A DNA stretch of 42,663 bases from Ferroglobus sp964463865 (GCA_964463865.1 CAYXDX010000004.1:1-42663); one strand, 5' to 3'. Positions 31,371 to 40,347 are shown, numbered from the stretch's first letter. Made by a program: numbers and translations. The notes: a model not told the origin generated them from the sequence alone.

Positions 31371-32936
31371 ATGGCTGAAAGGAAGAGGGTTGAGATTCCG
31401 GAGGGTGTTAAGAAGAAGGAAGTTTCCGGCGTGCCAGAGTCGTTCCCCTTCGAAATATCTCCGATGTTCGAGGGAGAGAGAGTCAGAAAAGGTGACATGT
31501 TCGTAGAGCTCGGTGGTCCATCGCAGCCGGGTTTCGAGCTCGTCATAGCTCTGCCGAAGGACCAAGTGGAGGACATGAAGGTAACGCTTATCGGCCCGGA
31601 CCTCGACGAGATGGAAGAAGGGAAGGCGTATCCGTATGCTATGATCTACTACGTGGCCGGAGATCAGGTGGACAACGACCTCGAGCCGGTCATAGAGAGA
31701 AGAAACCACGACTTCCAGAACTACATCGAAGGTTACATGCACCTTAACCAGAGGTACGACATCTGGATCAGAATCAGCAAGGGCGCGATAAAGAAAGGTC
31801 TCAAGAGTCTCACGGAAATTGCCCTCGCTACGATGTTCCTGTTCAAGAACGAGCTACCGTTCATCGAGAAGATCGAAGCTGTTTACATAACCGACAAAGA
31901 GCTCGTCGAGAAACTGCTCAACGAAATGGCGATGCCGATATACGAGGAGAGAGACGCGAGAGTCGAACAGCTCCACGATGAAGACGTGGACGAATTCTAC
32001 TCATGCACGCTCTGTCAGAGCTTTGCCCCGACGAACGTTTGCATAGTCAGTCCGGACAGACCTTCGCTCTGCGGTGCTATAACGTGGTTCGACGGAAGAG
32101 CTGCTGCGAGAGTCGATCCGGAAGGTCCGAACAAAGCAGTTCCAAAGGGCGAGTGCATCGACCCGATTGGTGGAGAATACACCGGAGTGAACGAGTTCGC
32201 CAAGGAGGAGAGCGGAGGTGAATACGACAGAATCAAGCTCCACAGCTTCTTCGAGTATCCGCACACGTCCTGTGGATGCTTCGAGGTCATAGGCTTCTAC
32301 ATGCCGGAAGTTGACGGTATCGGCTGGGTGCACAGAGGATATCCTGACCCAGCTCCGAACGGTCTCACATTCTCGACGATGGCCGGGCAGACTGGAGGAG
32401 GAAAGCAGGTCGTTGGTTTCCTTGGAATAGGTATCGCCTACTTCAGAAGCAAGAAGTTCATCCAGGCTGACGGTGGGTGGTACAGAACGGTCTGGATGCC
32501 CAAGGAGTTGAAGGAAAGAGTTCTGAAGTACATTCCGGAAGACATGAGGGACAAGATAGCTACTGAAGAAGACGCGAAAACGATAGAGGAGCTCAAAGAA
32601 TTCCTCAAGAAGGTCAACCACCCGGTAGTCACCGGTGTCGTAAGGCCGGTGGACGGGAAGAAGATTACCGAGGGTTGGAAGGAGGAAGAAGAGGAAGTCG
32701 AGGAGGAAGAGAAGGTCGAAGAGGAAAAGGTCGAAGCTCCAGCTCCAGCGCAGCCGACAGCTCCGCAGGTGCAGATGCCTGTGCAGATGCCAGCCGTTCC
32801 ACAGATACAGCTGCCGCAGATACAGTTGCCAGCTCCTACCCAGCAGCCAGGGATTAAGCTGATAATCAAGGACGCGAAGATCATCATCGACAAAGTGATC
32901 ATCAGGGGTAAGGAAGAAAAGAAGGGTGGGAAGTGA
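31371..32936 (+). CDS. cdhC: Acetyl-CoA synthase subunit beta with acidic and P/Q-rich C-terminal extension
   Basis: The 521-residue protein joins CO, a methyl group and CoA at the A-cluster. Ligands are visible at Cys212, 215 and 224 (CTLCQSFAPTNVC) and in Cys301-Gly-Cys303, the Ni site. The catalytic part ends near residue 432. A Glu/Val-rich acidic segment and a Pro/Gln-rich tether follow, then a terminal strand motif (494-515, IKLIIKDAKIIIDKVIIRG). The tail is expected to bind another complex component. ATG 31371 with GAGGTGGTG before it is the start; the upstream in-frame codons overlap cdhB. Confidence 0.96.
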   Translation: MAERKRVEIPEGVKKKEVSGVPESFPFEISPMFEGERVRKGDMFVELGGPSQPGFELVIALPKDQVEDMKVTLIGPDLDEMEEGKAYPYAMIYYVAGDQVDNDLEPVIERRNHDFQNYIEGYMHLNQRYDIWIRISKGAIKKGLKSLTEIALATMFLFKNELPFIEKIEAVYITDKELVEKLLNEMAMPIYEERDARVEQLHDEDVDEFYSCTLCQSFAPTNVCIVSPDRPSLCGAITWFDGRAAARVDPEGPNKAVPKGECIDPIGGEYTGVNEFAKEESGGEYDRIKLHSFFEYPHTSCGCFEVIGFYMPEVDGIGWVHRGYPDPAPNGLTFSTMAGQTGGGKQVVGFLGIGIAYFRSKKFIQADGGWYRTVWMPKELKERVLKYIPEDMRDKIATEEDAKTIEELKEFLKKVNHPVVTGVVRPVDGKKITEGWKEEEEEVEEEEKVEEEKVEAPAPAQPTAPQVQMPVQMPAVPQIQLPQIQLPAPTQQPGIKLIIKDAKIIIDKVIIRGKEEKKGGK

Positions 32937-33026
32937 ATGGAGGAGAAGAAAGAGGAGAGAAAGTTCATCAAAATTACTTTAAAGGGAGCAGAGATCAAGG
33001 TTAGCGAAGTGATAATAGAGGAGTAA
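32937..33026 (+). CDS. 29-residue microprotein resembling the CdhC tail, inside the cdh operon
   Basis: A short ORF starts directly at the cdhC stop (TGA then ATG), behind GGGTGGGAAGTGA, and ends 4 bases before cooC. The peptide is a charged N-terminus (MEEKKEERK) followed by FIKITLKGAEIKVSEVIIEE. That second half lines up with the terminal motif of CdhC: IK, then K, A, I and VII match at equal spacing, with hydrophobic and charge pattern kept throughout. It looks like a free copy of the CdhC tail strand pair. Too short for standard gene calling, it is supported by position, ribosome site and similarity; its function is unknown. Confidence 0.65.
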   Translation: MEEKKEERKFIKITLKGAEIKVSEVIIEE

Positions 33027-33030
33027 AGCT

Positions 33031-33804
33031 ATGATAATAGCCGTAACCGGAAAGGGTGGCACGGGTAAGACGATATTAGCTGCCCTTCTCACCCATTTTA
33101 TTTCCAAGAACACGAGCAGCGTTCTGGCAGTAGATGCCGATCCTGACAGCAACTTGCCGGACGCGTTGGGCGTGGCAGAGCTTGTGACGAAAACTCTTGG
33201 AGAAATAAGGGAGGTCTTTCAAGAGAGCAGGGACGAGATGGGTGCGATGAACAAAGAGCAGTGGCTCGAGGGAAAGATTTACAGCGAGGCGATATGCGAG
33301 TGCGACAACTTCGACTTGATAGTGATGGGCAGACCCGAGGGAGAGGGTTGCTACTGCTTCGCGAACAACCTGCTGAGGGGCGTTTTGCGAAAACTGATGA
33401 GACACTACGACTTCATCATCATCGACAGCGAGGCGGGATTGGAGCACTTCAGCAGGAAGACGATTGAAGGTGCCGATTACATCATCGTGGTTACAGACAT
33501 GTCGAAGAAAGGCCTTGCGACGGCGAAAAGAATCAAGGAGCTGAGCAAGGAGCTCGACTTGAAGTTCAGAGACATTTACCTGGTTGGGAACAGGGTCGCG
33601 AGCAAAGAAGCGGAGGAGACCATAAGAAAGTTTGCTGAAGAGAACGATCTGAAGCTTTTGGAAATTCTGCCTTACGACGAGAAAATAGCTGAATTAGATT
33701 TGAAAGGTCTACCGGTCACGTTACTCCCGGAAGATTCGGAATACATGAAGAAGGTTAAGAAAATTGCCGATCACTTTATTAAGTTGAGTGTCGAGGCGAG
33801 GTGA
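33031..33804 (+). CDS. cooC: CooC/AcsF-type nickel-insertion ATPase
   Basis: The 257-residue MinD-like ATPase has the deviant Walker A GKGGTGKT at 7-14, switch I VDADPDSNLPDALG, and the paired cysteines EGCYCFANN that bind nickel or zinc at the dimer interface. IIIDSEAGLEHFSRKT is the switch II region. It matures the Ni sites of CODH (C-cluster) and/or ACS (A-cluster), which fits its place between cdhC and cdhD. The stop comes 5 bases before the cdhD start. Confidence 0.93.
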   Translation: MIIAVTGKGGTGKTILAALLTHFISKNTSSVLAVDADPDSNLPDALGVAELVTKTLGEIREVFQESRDEMGAMNKEQWLEGKIYSEAICECDNFDLIVMGRPEGEGCYCFANNLLRGVLRKLMRHYDFIIIDSEAGLEHFSRKTIEGADYIIVVTDMSKKGLATAKRIKELSKELDLKFRDIYLVGNRVASKEAEETIRKFAEENDLKLLEILPYDEKIAELDLKGLPVTLLPEDSEYMKKVKKIADHFIKLSVEAR

Positions 33805-33808
33805 TCGA

Positions 33809-35179
33809 ATGGCGGAAAAATTCACGCTTGAGGAATTTTTTAAACTCCTCAAGAAGTATAACGTGGAGGAGCTCGAAGGTGTAAGGATAGAAGGTGATTT
33901 GGAGATAGAGATAGAGCCCGGGGCGGGAATCGACCAGAACACGATAAACGCGATTTTGGCTCTGACTCAGTATGTAAACCTGATTCAGGAGTTCGGTAAC
34001 TTCCTTTACCACGCGAACATGGCTTTAACTTACCTGCAGAGGCTTTCGCAGGCTTTCGGAATACAGCTGCCTTTTGCAGCTCAACCGCAGCCGCAGGTTC
34101 CAGAGGTTAAGCCTACCGTTGAAGTTCCGAAATTCAAGATACCGGAAAAGCTGAAGGAAGCGAAGTTCGAGCCTTACAAGGTCGAGTATCCCGGTAAGAT
34201 AGAAGAGGTTACGCTCGGCGCTACAAGATCTGAAGGTGGAACGAGGGAGAAGACGATTACCGTGGGAGGAGAGAGGAGCCTGGCCTTCTACACATTCGAC
34301 GCCGAGATACTCCACATGCCCGTGATAGCTATCGACGTCTTCGACAGAAGACCGATGCTCGCTAAAGCAGTAAGAGAGCACTATGAAGACGTTTTGGACG
34401 ATCCTGCTGAGTGGGCGAGAAAGGCCGTGAAGGACTTCGGAGCTGACCTGGTGACGCTCCACCTGATAAGCACGGACCCGCTCTTAGAAGACAAACCCGC
34501 AAGCGAGGCGGCTAAGACGGTCGAGGAAGTTCTGCAGGCCGTTAAAGTTCCGCTCATAATTGGAGGAAGCGGTAACAAAGAGAAGGACCCAGAAGTGCTT
34601 GAAAAAGCGGCAGAAGTGGCTGAGGGAGAAAGAGTGATGCTCGCTTCGGCGACACTCGACATGGACTGGGAGAGAATCGGAAATGCGGCCAAGAAATACG
34701 GTCACGTCGTTTTAAGTTGGACGCAGATGGACATAAACAACCAGAAGACTCTCAACAGATACCTCCTCAAGAGAGTTGGAATTCCGAGAGACAGCCTCAT
34801 AATGGATCCGACAACGGCAGCTCTGGGTTACGGTCTCGACTACGCGTTTACGAACATGGAGAGGATCAGGATAAGCGGTTTGAGAGGAGACCAGGACCTG
34901 AACTTCCCGATGTCCAGCGGAACCACGAACGCTTGGGGTGCGAGAGAAGCGTGGATGAAAGATTCACCTATCGAAGACGACACACCTTGGGGTCCGAGAG
35001 AGCTCAGAGGTCCGATTTGGGAGATAGTGACTGGACTTACGCTCGCTCTCGCCGGAGTCGACATATTCATGATGATGCACCCAGGTGCCGTTGCTGTCCT
35101 TAAGGAAATTATGAACACCCTTGCCGGAAACATCAAGGAGAAGGCTGATGAGGACGCTTGGATAACGATGGAGGGGTGA
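33809..35179 (+). CDS. cdhD: CO dehydrogenase/acetyl-CoA synthase subunit delta (corrinoid Fe-S protein, small subunit)
   Basis: The 456-residue TIM-barrel subunit pairs with CdhE to carry the methyl group between H4MPT and the A-cluster. The barrel (FDAEILHMPVIAIDVFDRRP onward, with LVTLHLISTDP and IMDPTTAALGYGLDYAF) follows an N-terminal ~95-residue region made of a helical/strand domain (LEGVRIEGDLEIEIE) and a Pro/Gln-rich linker (residues ~85-110). ATG 33809 with GAGGTGATCG before it is preferred to the upstream in-frame start inside cooC. The next gene, cdhE, begins 3 bases after the stop. Confidence 0.95.
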   Translation: MAEKFTLEEFFKLLKKYNVEELEGVRIEGDLEIEIEPGAGIDQNTINAILALTQYVNLIQEFGNFLYHANMALTYLQRLSQAFGIQLPFAAQPQPQVPEVKPTVEVPKFKIPEKLKEAKFEPYKVEYPGKIEEVTLGATRSEGGTREKTITVGGERSLAFYTFDAEILHMPVIAIDVFDRRPMLAKAVREHYEDVLDDPAEWARKAVKDFGADLVTLHLISTDPLLEDKPASEAAKTVEEVLQAVKVPLIIGGSGNKEKDPEVLEKAAEVAEGERVMLASATLDMDWERIGNAAKKYGHVVLSWTQMDINNQKTLNRYLLKRVGIPRDSLIMDPTTAALGYGLDYAFTNMERIRISGLRGDQDLNFPMSSGTTNAWGAREAWMKDSPIEDDTPWGPRELRGPIWEIVTGLTLALAGVDIFMMMHPGAVAVLKEIMNTLAGNIKEKADEDAWITMEG

Positions 35180-35182
35180 GGA

Positions 35183-36598
35183 ATGAAGGTAAAAAGCCCT
35201 CTTGAAATTTACAGGTATCTCCCTCAGACGAACTGCGGTGAGTGTGGCTACGACACGTGCATGAGTTTCGCTGCTCAGATCATCGAGAGAACCGTAAAAC
35301 CGACGGACTGTCCACCGCTCGTTAAGGAGGCGGAGAAGAATCCGAAAGTTAAGAAAAAGCTTGAAGAACTGATCGAAATTACGTCACCGGAGGTTAAGGA
35401 AGTCGTAATCGGTAAGGACGGCAGAGCAGTTAAAATAGGCGGAGAAGACGTCTTGCACAGGCACGAATTGACGTTCTTCAACCCGACCGCTCTTTTCTAC
35501 GACGTTTGGGACACGCTCGACGATAAGGAGATCGACGAGAGGTGCAGCAAGGTAGTGGAATACAAGAAGTTCTACGTGGGTGAATATCTAACTCTCGACG
35601 GCATCGCCGTGAGGTGCACGTCCAACGATCCGAAGAGGTTTAGGGAGGTGGCTAAAAAGGTTGCCGGATACGGCAAGCCGATGATTCTCGTTTCGCTCAA
35701 CCCGGAGTGCATGCGAGCAGCTCTTGAGGAGGTGGCTGACGAGAGGCCGTTAATCTACGCTGCAACGGAGCAGAACTGGAAGGAATTCCTGCAACTCGCT
35801 CTCGAATTCAACGTGCCGGTCGTGTTGAGGAGCAAGGATCTCGACAAGCTGAAGAGCATGGCCGTGACATTCAAGGAAGCGGGAGTGACCGACATCGTTC
35901 TCGACCCTGTTACCGAGCCTCTCGGAGAGGGATTGAAAGGAACGTTCGAGAGGGTTATTCAGCTGAGAAGAACGGCAATACTCGGCGAGGATAAGGATGT
36001 GGCTTATCCGATAATGATCACTCCGATAGCCGCTTGGGCGATCGACGCGGACGAAGTGTCCAAGGCGTATTGGGAAACGGTAATAGCGAGCCTCTTCATC
36101 GTTAAATACGGAGACGTGATGATTCTGAGGTGTCTTGAGCCGTATGCGATCATGCCCATAGTCACGTTGAGATATAACATCTACACAGACCCGAGGACGC
36201 CAGTTCAGGTCGAGCCCGGGCTCAGGGAGATCAACAATCCGGGACCAGACGATCCGGTCTTCATAACGACGAACTTCGCTTTGACCTACTACACGGTTGA
36301 GAGCGACTTGACGAGCGGAAACATAAAAGGCTGGTTACTCGTTCTCGACACTGAAGGTCTCGGAGTCGAGGTGAGCGTTGCTGGAGGACAGTTTACGGCT
36401 GCGAAGGTCAAGGATTTGATAAAGGATACGAAGATCGAGGAGAAAGTGAACCACAGGTATCTCGTAATTCCGGGACTCGCCGCGAGGCTTCAGGGTGCGA
36501 TAGAGGACGAGACCGGATGGAAGGTGCTCGTCGGACCAATGGACTCCGGAAGGATAAAGGGCTGGCTCGAACAGAACTGGCCACCCAAAGAAAAATAA
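35183..36598 (+). CDS. cdhE: CO dehydrogenase/acetyl-CoA synthase subunit gamma (corrinoid Fe-S protein, large subunit)
   Basis: The 471-residue subunit has an N-terminal [4Fe-4S] domain with Cys18, 21, 26 and 43 (TNCGECGYDTCMSFA and TDCPPL), a central TIM barrel, and a C-terminal corrinoid-binding domain (GVEVSVAGGQFTAAKVKDLI, then VIPGLAARLQGAIEDETGW). The cluster reactivates the cobalt and the corrinoid carries the methyl group. GAGGGGTGAGG sets the start. It is the last gene of the operon; thrC follows after 22 bases with its own T-rich leader. Confidence 0.96.
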   Translation: MKVKSPLEIYRYLPQTNCGECGYDTCMSFAAQIIERTVKPTDCPPLVKEAEKNPKVKKKLEELIEITSPEVKEVVIGKDGRAVKIGGEDVLHRHELTFFNPTALFYDVWDTLDDKEIDERCSKVVEYKKFYVGEYLTLDGIAVRCTSNDPKRFREVAKKVAGYGKPMILVSLNPECMRAALEEVADERPLIYAATEQNWKEFLQLALEFNVPVVLRSKDLDKLKSMAVTFKEAGVTDIVLDPVTEPLGEGLKGTFERVIQLRRTAILGEDKDVAYPIMITPIAAWAIDADEVSKAYWETVIASLFIVKYGDVMILRCLEPYAIMPIVTLRYNIYTDPRTPVQVEPGLREINNPGPDDPVFITTNFALTYYTVESDLTSGNIKGWLLVLDTEGLGVEVSVAGGQFTAAKVKDLIKDTKIEEKVNHRYLVIPGLAARLQGAIEDETGWKVLVGPMDSGRIKGWLEQNWPPKEK

Positions 36599-36620
36599 AC
36601 CCTATTTTTATCCCATTTTT

Positions 36621-37793
36621 ATGTATCTACTCAGGTGTATTGAATGCGGAAGTTCCTTCGACACGGATTTTATCTACCAGTGTAGTAAATGCGGCGGTTT
36701 GCTTGAGGTAGTTTACGATTATTCTGAAATAGAGTTAAATCTCGACGGAAAAAACCTGAGCGTTTGGAAATACAAAGACGCTTTACCCGTCAAATCCGAC
36801 CCGGTAACACTCAGGGAAGGCGGGACCCCTCTTTATAAGGTCGATAGAGTCGCCGAAATCTGCGGCATAAAAGAGCTGTATGTCAAGCACGAGGGTCTTA
36901 ACCCCTCTGGATCGTTTAAAGACAGGGGTATGACGGTCGGCATCACCAAAGCCGTAGAGCTGAAAATGAGGACCGTGATTTGCGCCTCTACCGGAAACAC
37001 CTCCGCGTCTATGGCAATGTACGCGGCCAAAGCGGGATTGAGAGCGGTGGTTTTGCTACCGTCGGGAAAGGTTGCTTTGGGGAAGCTTGCACAGGCTTTA
37101 ATGCACGGGGCGAAGGTGATAGCTATAAGAGGCAACTTCGACAAAGCTCTTGAGATCGTAAGAAGCCTCGCGATGAGGAAGTCTCTTTATCTCCTCAACT
37201 CGATAAATCCGTTTAGGCTCGAAGGACAGAAGACCATAGCGTTCGAAATAGTCGACGAACTCGGTTTCGTTCCAGACGCGATATTCGTTCCCGTGGGTAA
37301 TGCTGGCAACATTTCCGCCATTTACAAAGGCTTTAAAGAGTTGAAGGAGATGGGCTACATCGATAAAATTCCAAGGATGGTGGGCGTTCAGGCAAAGGGT
37401 GCGAATCCGCTGTATAGGGCTTTTCTGAAGAAGAGCGAAGAGGTCGAGCCAGTGAAAAATCCGGAAACGATTGCTACTGCTATAAGAATAGGAGCACCGG
37501 TTAACGCGAAAAAAGCTTTGAGAGCTGTTTACGAATCAGACGGAGCAATCTTGGAGGTCAGCGACGAAGAAATTGTCGCCGCCCAGAAGCTGCTGGCGGC
37601 TAAAGAGGGGATTGGCGTGGAGCCCGCAAGTGCTGCAAGCGTCGCTGGAGCTATGAAGTTCGAAGACGAAATAGAGTGTGCCGTCTGCATAACTACGGGA
37701 AACCTCCTTAAGGATCCGGATGAAGTTGTGTCCGTCTGCGAGAAGCCAATCGAGGTTGAAGCTGACGTCGACGTCATAGAAAAGCTTCTCTGA
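36621..37793 (+). CDS. thrC: Threonine synthase
   Basis: The 390-residue PLP enzyme makes threonine from O-phosphohomoserine. The N-terminal zinc-ribbon-like segment CIECGSSF...CSKCGG is common in archaeal threonine synthases. The PLP lysine is Lys100 in GSFKDRG, followed by STGNTSASMAMYAAKAG and the phosphate-binding PVGNAGN. It is convergent with taw3, with a 20-base overlap. Related beta-family enzymes (cysteate or diaminopropionate synthases) are less likely given the ribbon and length. Confidence 0.92.
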   Translation: MYLLRCIECGSSFDTDFIYQCSKCGGLLEVVYDYSEIELNLDGKNLSVWKYKDALPVKSDPVTLREGGTPLYKVDRVAEICGIKELYVKHEGLNPSGSFKDRGMTVGITKAVELKMRTVICASTGNTSASMAMYAAKAGLRAVVLLPSGKVALGKLAQALMHGAKVIAIRGNFDKALEIVRSLAMRKSLYLLNSINPFRLEGQKTIAFEIVDELGFVPDAIFVPVGNAGNISAIYKGFKELKEMGYIDKIPRMVGVQAKGANPLYRAFLKKSEEVEPVKNPETIATAIRIGAPVNAKKALRAVYESDGAILEVSDEEIVAAQKLLAAKEGIGVEPASAASVAGAMKFEDEIECAVCITTGNLLKDPDEVVSVCEKPIEVEADVDVIEKLL

Positions 37794-38325
37794 ACTTTCG
37801 TCTGAACTGCTCCATTCTTTCTCTGCTCTTATTGAGTTTTTCCACCGCGAGTTCGTAATTTACTCTTATCGTTTCCACGTCGAAGACTTTTCCTCTTGCG
37901 GCGACGACCATTTCCAGCCTTTCCGGAGCGGCCACCTCCACTATCCACCTCCTCATCGAAATGACACCACTTCTTCTGAAACCGGAAAGTTTAGCGATTT
38001 TCAGAAACTCTTCGGCGAACTCTCTGCTTTCGCAGGCTACGTGGATTATTGGCGGGTGCATCATCAACCAGGTCGTCAGCTTTCCCTTCATTATCGCCTT
38101 CAGAACATCCTCGAAGGCTGGAGGTGTGTGCCACTTACCGAGGAACACGCTTTGAGCTTTTTCCCCGAAGCGGGGCATGTCCATGACCGCTATTCTTCCG
38201 GAACAGCTTGAGAGAGTAACGAAGTGTTCTACGGAATTAATCTCGTCGAGAAACGGCTTTATCTCGTGGTCTATAGGGGAACTCCTGTATTTTTCAAGTT
38301 TCGAGGCTCTGAACTTCTCCCACAC
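37774..38325 (-). CDS. taw3: tRNA(Phe) wybutosine-synthesis methylase Taw3
   Basis: The ~183-residue TYW3/Taw3 family protein methylates the tricyclic guanosine intermediate at position 37 of tRNA-Phe with SAM. Diagnostic segments are FVTLSSCSGRIAVMD, WHTPPAFEDV and VACESREFAEEFL. GTG 38325 (VWEKF) is preferred since family members start with a WExFxxxK segment; TTG 38334, three codons earlier, is the alternative. No clear ribosome site is seen. The gene lies downstream of azlCD on the same strand. Confidence 0.88.
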   Translation of the reverse strand: MWEKFRASKLEKYRSSPIDHEIKPFLDEINSVEHFVTLSSCSGRIAVMDMPRFGEKAQSVFLGKWHTPPAFEDVLKAIMKGKLTTWLMMHPPIIHVACESREFAEEFLKIAKLSGFRRSGVISMRRWIVEVAAPERLEMVVAARGKVFDVETIRVNYELAVEKLNKSRERMEQFRRKFREAFL

Positions 38326-38346
38326 GATCGACAAAAAAGCTAAGAT

Positions 38347-38616
38347 TTAAATTAATGCTTCGATTACGTAAAGCGACGCAACACCGACGACCATCGCGAC
38401 GAGGAGACTTCTGTTTTTCGTTGCGACGGCTAAAACGATTAGTCCGGCGAGAGCTTTACTCGTATCCGTCATTTCCGGGAACACGAGCGCGGCGAATATC
38501 GAGGGAGGTATGAACTTCACGAACCTGTTGTCTCCTCTGAAGTCGCGAATCATCGGCAGAACTCTCGAAAGGTAGGTGACAGCGAACATTCCGAGTATCG
38601 TCAGGAGGACATCCAT
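38347..38616 (-). CDS. azlD: AzlD-type branched-chain amino acid exporter subunit
   Basis: The 89-residue protein is composed of three to four hydrophobic helices (VLLTILGMFAVTYLSRVLPM, FIPPSIFAALVFPEM, ALAGLIVLAVATKN, LLVAMVVGVASLYVIEAL). The TYLSRVLP segment and the length fit AzlD. Together with AzlC it would export branched-chain or other hydrophobic amino acids. Its start overlaps azlC by 16 bases, indicating coupled translation. Confidence 0.85.
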   Translation of the reverse strand: MDVLLTILGMFAVTYLSRVLPMIRDFRGDNRFVKFIPPSIFAALVFPEMTDTSKALAGLIVLAVATKNRSLLVAMVVGVASLYVIEALI

Positions 38617-39248
38617 CTTTCAGCGACACCTCCCGCAAGGCACCCAACTATCGCCGCTACGAGTATGTTCCACCCGCTCGGCAGAATCAACGCCGTCAGA
38701 CCGGCGAAAATTACCGCTACTACGTCTGATCCTCTCTTAACACTCGAGGCGAGTATAGATATGAACAGAGCAGTCAGTCCGAAAGGCAGAACGTTGGTAA
38801 CGTCCTCTGGGAGAATTGAGCCGAAGAGCAGTCCGATGGCCGTTCCCGAGACCCACGCGGCGTAACAGAAGAAGTTGAGTTCGAGGCTGTATTTCGGAGA
38901 CGCCAACCCTTCTTCTAATCTCTTTGAAGCCACGGCGAACGTCTCGTCCGTAATTCCGAAGGACACGATAGCTTTCGTAAGATTGCTCACGCCTCTGTAA
39001 AACCTTGAAAGGTAGCCGCTCATGAGGAGGTGTCTGGAGTTTATGAGAAACGTCGTTAGAACGATTGCGACTGGATGCGATCCTCTCTCTATCATCTGCA
39101 GGGCCACGAACTGCGAAGCTCCGGCGAAAACGAGGGCGGACATGATTATCGCGTTCGCACCGAGGTAGTCTTTTGCGAGTATGCCGAACGCGACGGATAT
39201 CGAGAAGTAGCCGACGACTATCGGCAGCGAGTCCCTCAAACTTTGCAT
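38601..39248 (-). CDS. azlC: AzlC-type branched-chain amino acid exporter, large subunit
   Basis: The ~215-residue integral membrane protein has the AzlC signature SLRDSLPIVVGYFSISVAFGILA at its start, FAGASQFVALQMI, FLINSRHLLMS and FGITDETFAVA. About six or seven membrane helices are predicted by eye. ATG 39248 is preferred to the upstream in-frame start because the family begins there and a TTTTTTATTC TATA-like element lies about 25 bases upstream, giving a leaderless transcript. Confidence 0.87.
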   Translation of the reverse strand: MQSLRDSLPIVVGYFSISVAFGILAKDYLGANAIIMSALVFAGASQFVALQMIERGSHPVAIVLTTFLINSRHLLMSGYLSRFYRGVSNLTKAIVSFGITDETFAVASKRLEEGLASPKYSLELNFFCYAAWVSGTAIGLLFGSILPEDVTNVLPFGLTALFISILASSVKRGSDVVAVIFAGLTALILPSGWNILVAAIVGCLAGGVAERWMSS

Positions 39249-39317
39249 GCAGGCAATACGAGTAACCGAATAAAAAACCTGTGATTTACTCGAAGGCAAA
39301 AAATATTTTAAAGAAAT

Positions 39318-40316
39318 TTATGAAAACGATGGAATTATCTCTTTACCTATCAACTGAATGGCCTTCTTCTTGTCGGGGCCTATCGGAGAACCGGCCACGA
39401 CTTGCGTAACTCCGGCCTTCGAAAGCTCTTTAATTCTCTCTATGACGTCGTCCGGCGTTCCGCTGATGCTGAAACAGTCGATCATTTCGTCGGTCACGGC
39501 TTTTCCTACCCCGGCCCAGTCTCCCTTGGTAAACGCGTTGTTCAGAGCCTCCCTTACTTTGTTCACGTCGTCCATGCTTATTCCGTGCCTCTCGAATATG
39601 ACATCAGGCGAACCGGCGACTATGAAAGCTACGACTATCCTTGAAGCGTTCCTCGCTTTGTCTCTGTCCTTGTCCACGCTCATTGAAGCGTAAGCCACTA
39701 CGTCGAATTCGTCCTTGCTCTTTCCGGCTTTCGACAGACCCTTTTCGATGTTCTCCTTAGCAGCCTCGAAGTCTCTCGGGTGGGAAGCGTTTATGAGCAC
39801 TCCGTCTCCGAGCTCGGCCGCGAGCTGAAGCATCTTCGGACCCTGAGCTCCGATGTATATCGGAATGCTTCCAGCCTTGAAGTCAAGTTTCGCTCCGTTC
39901 ATTTTGAATATCTCTCCGTCGTATTTTACGGATTTTCCTCCGTGAAGAGCTCTTATTATTTCCACGGCCTCCCTCATTCTCTTCAGCGGCTTCTCCCAGG
40001 TGATGCCTATCCTGTCGAACGTCACCTTGTCTCCGGCACCTATGCCGAGGACCGCTCTTCCTCCGCTCAACTCGTTTATCGTCGCGATCGCCGAAGCCGT
40101 GACAGCTGGGCTTATGTGGTAAGGGTTCGTAACGCCTGGTCCGAGCTTTATTCTGTTAGTTTTCAGAGCTAAAACGGCAAGCATCGCGTAGACGTTTCTG
40201 TTGTTGTAGTGGTCCGTTATCCAGGTGTATTCAAAACCGCTGTCCTCCGCAAGTTTCACGTAGTATTCCAGCTCGTAATACTTCATGTTCGGAACGAATT
40301 CGATTCCAAACTTCAT
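39318..40316 (-). CDS. mer: F420-dependent methylene-tetrahydromethanopterin reductase
   Basis: The 332-residue luciferase-like enzyme interconverts methylene- and methyl-H4MPT with coenzyme F420, the step just before the methyl group meets MtrH or CODH/ACS. KFGIEFVPNMKYYELEYYVKLAE opens the barrel; TDHYNNRNVYAML and GPGVTNPYHISPAVTASAI are cofactor-region motifs, and GIGAGDKVTFDRIGI is typical of Mer. ATG 40316 with GAGGGGAT before it is the start. It is divergent from the potassium/proton antiporter pair. Confidence 0.93.
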   Translation of the reverse strand: MKFGIEFVPNMKYYELEYYVKLAEDSGFEYTWITDHYNNRNVYAMLAVLALKTNRIKLGPGVTNPYHISPAVTASAIATINELSGGRAVLGIGAGDKVTFDRIGITWEKPLKRMREAVEIIRALHGGKSVKYDGEIFKMNGAKLDFKAGSIPIYIGAQGPKMLQLAAELGDGVLINASHPRDFEAAKENIEKGLSKAGKSKDEFDVVAYASMSVDKDRDKARNASRIVVAFIVAGSPDVIFERHGISMDDVNKVREALNNAFTKGDWAGVGKAVTDEMIDCFSISGTPDDVIERIKELSKAGVTQVVAGSPIGPDKKKAIQLIGKEIIPSFS

Positions 40317-40347
40317 GTTATCCCCTCGGACTTGTAAAAGAAAATGT

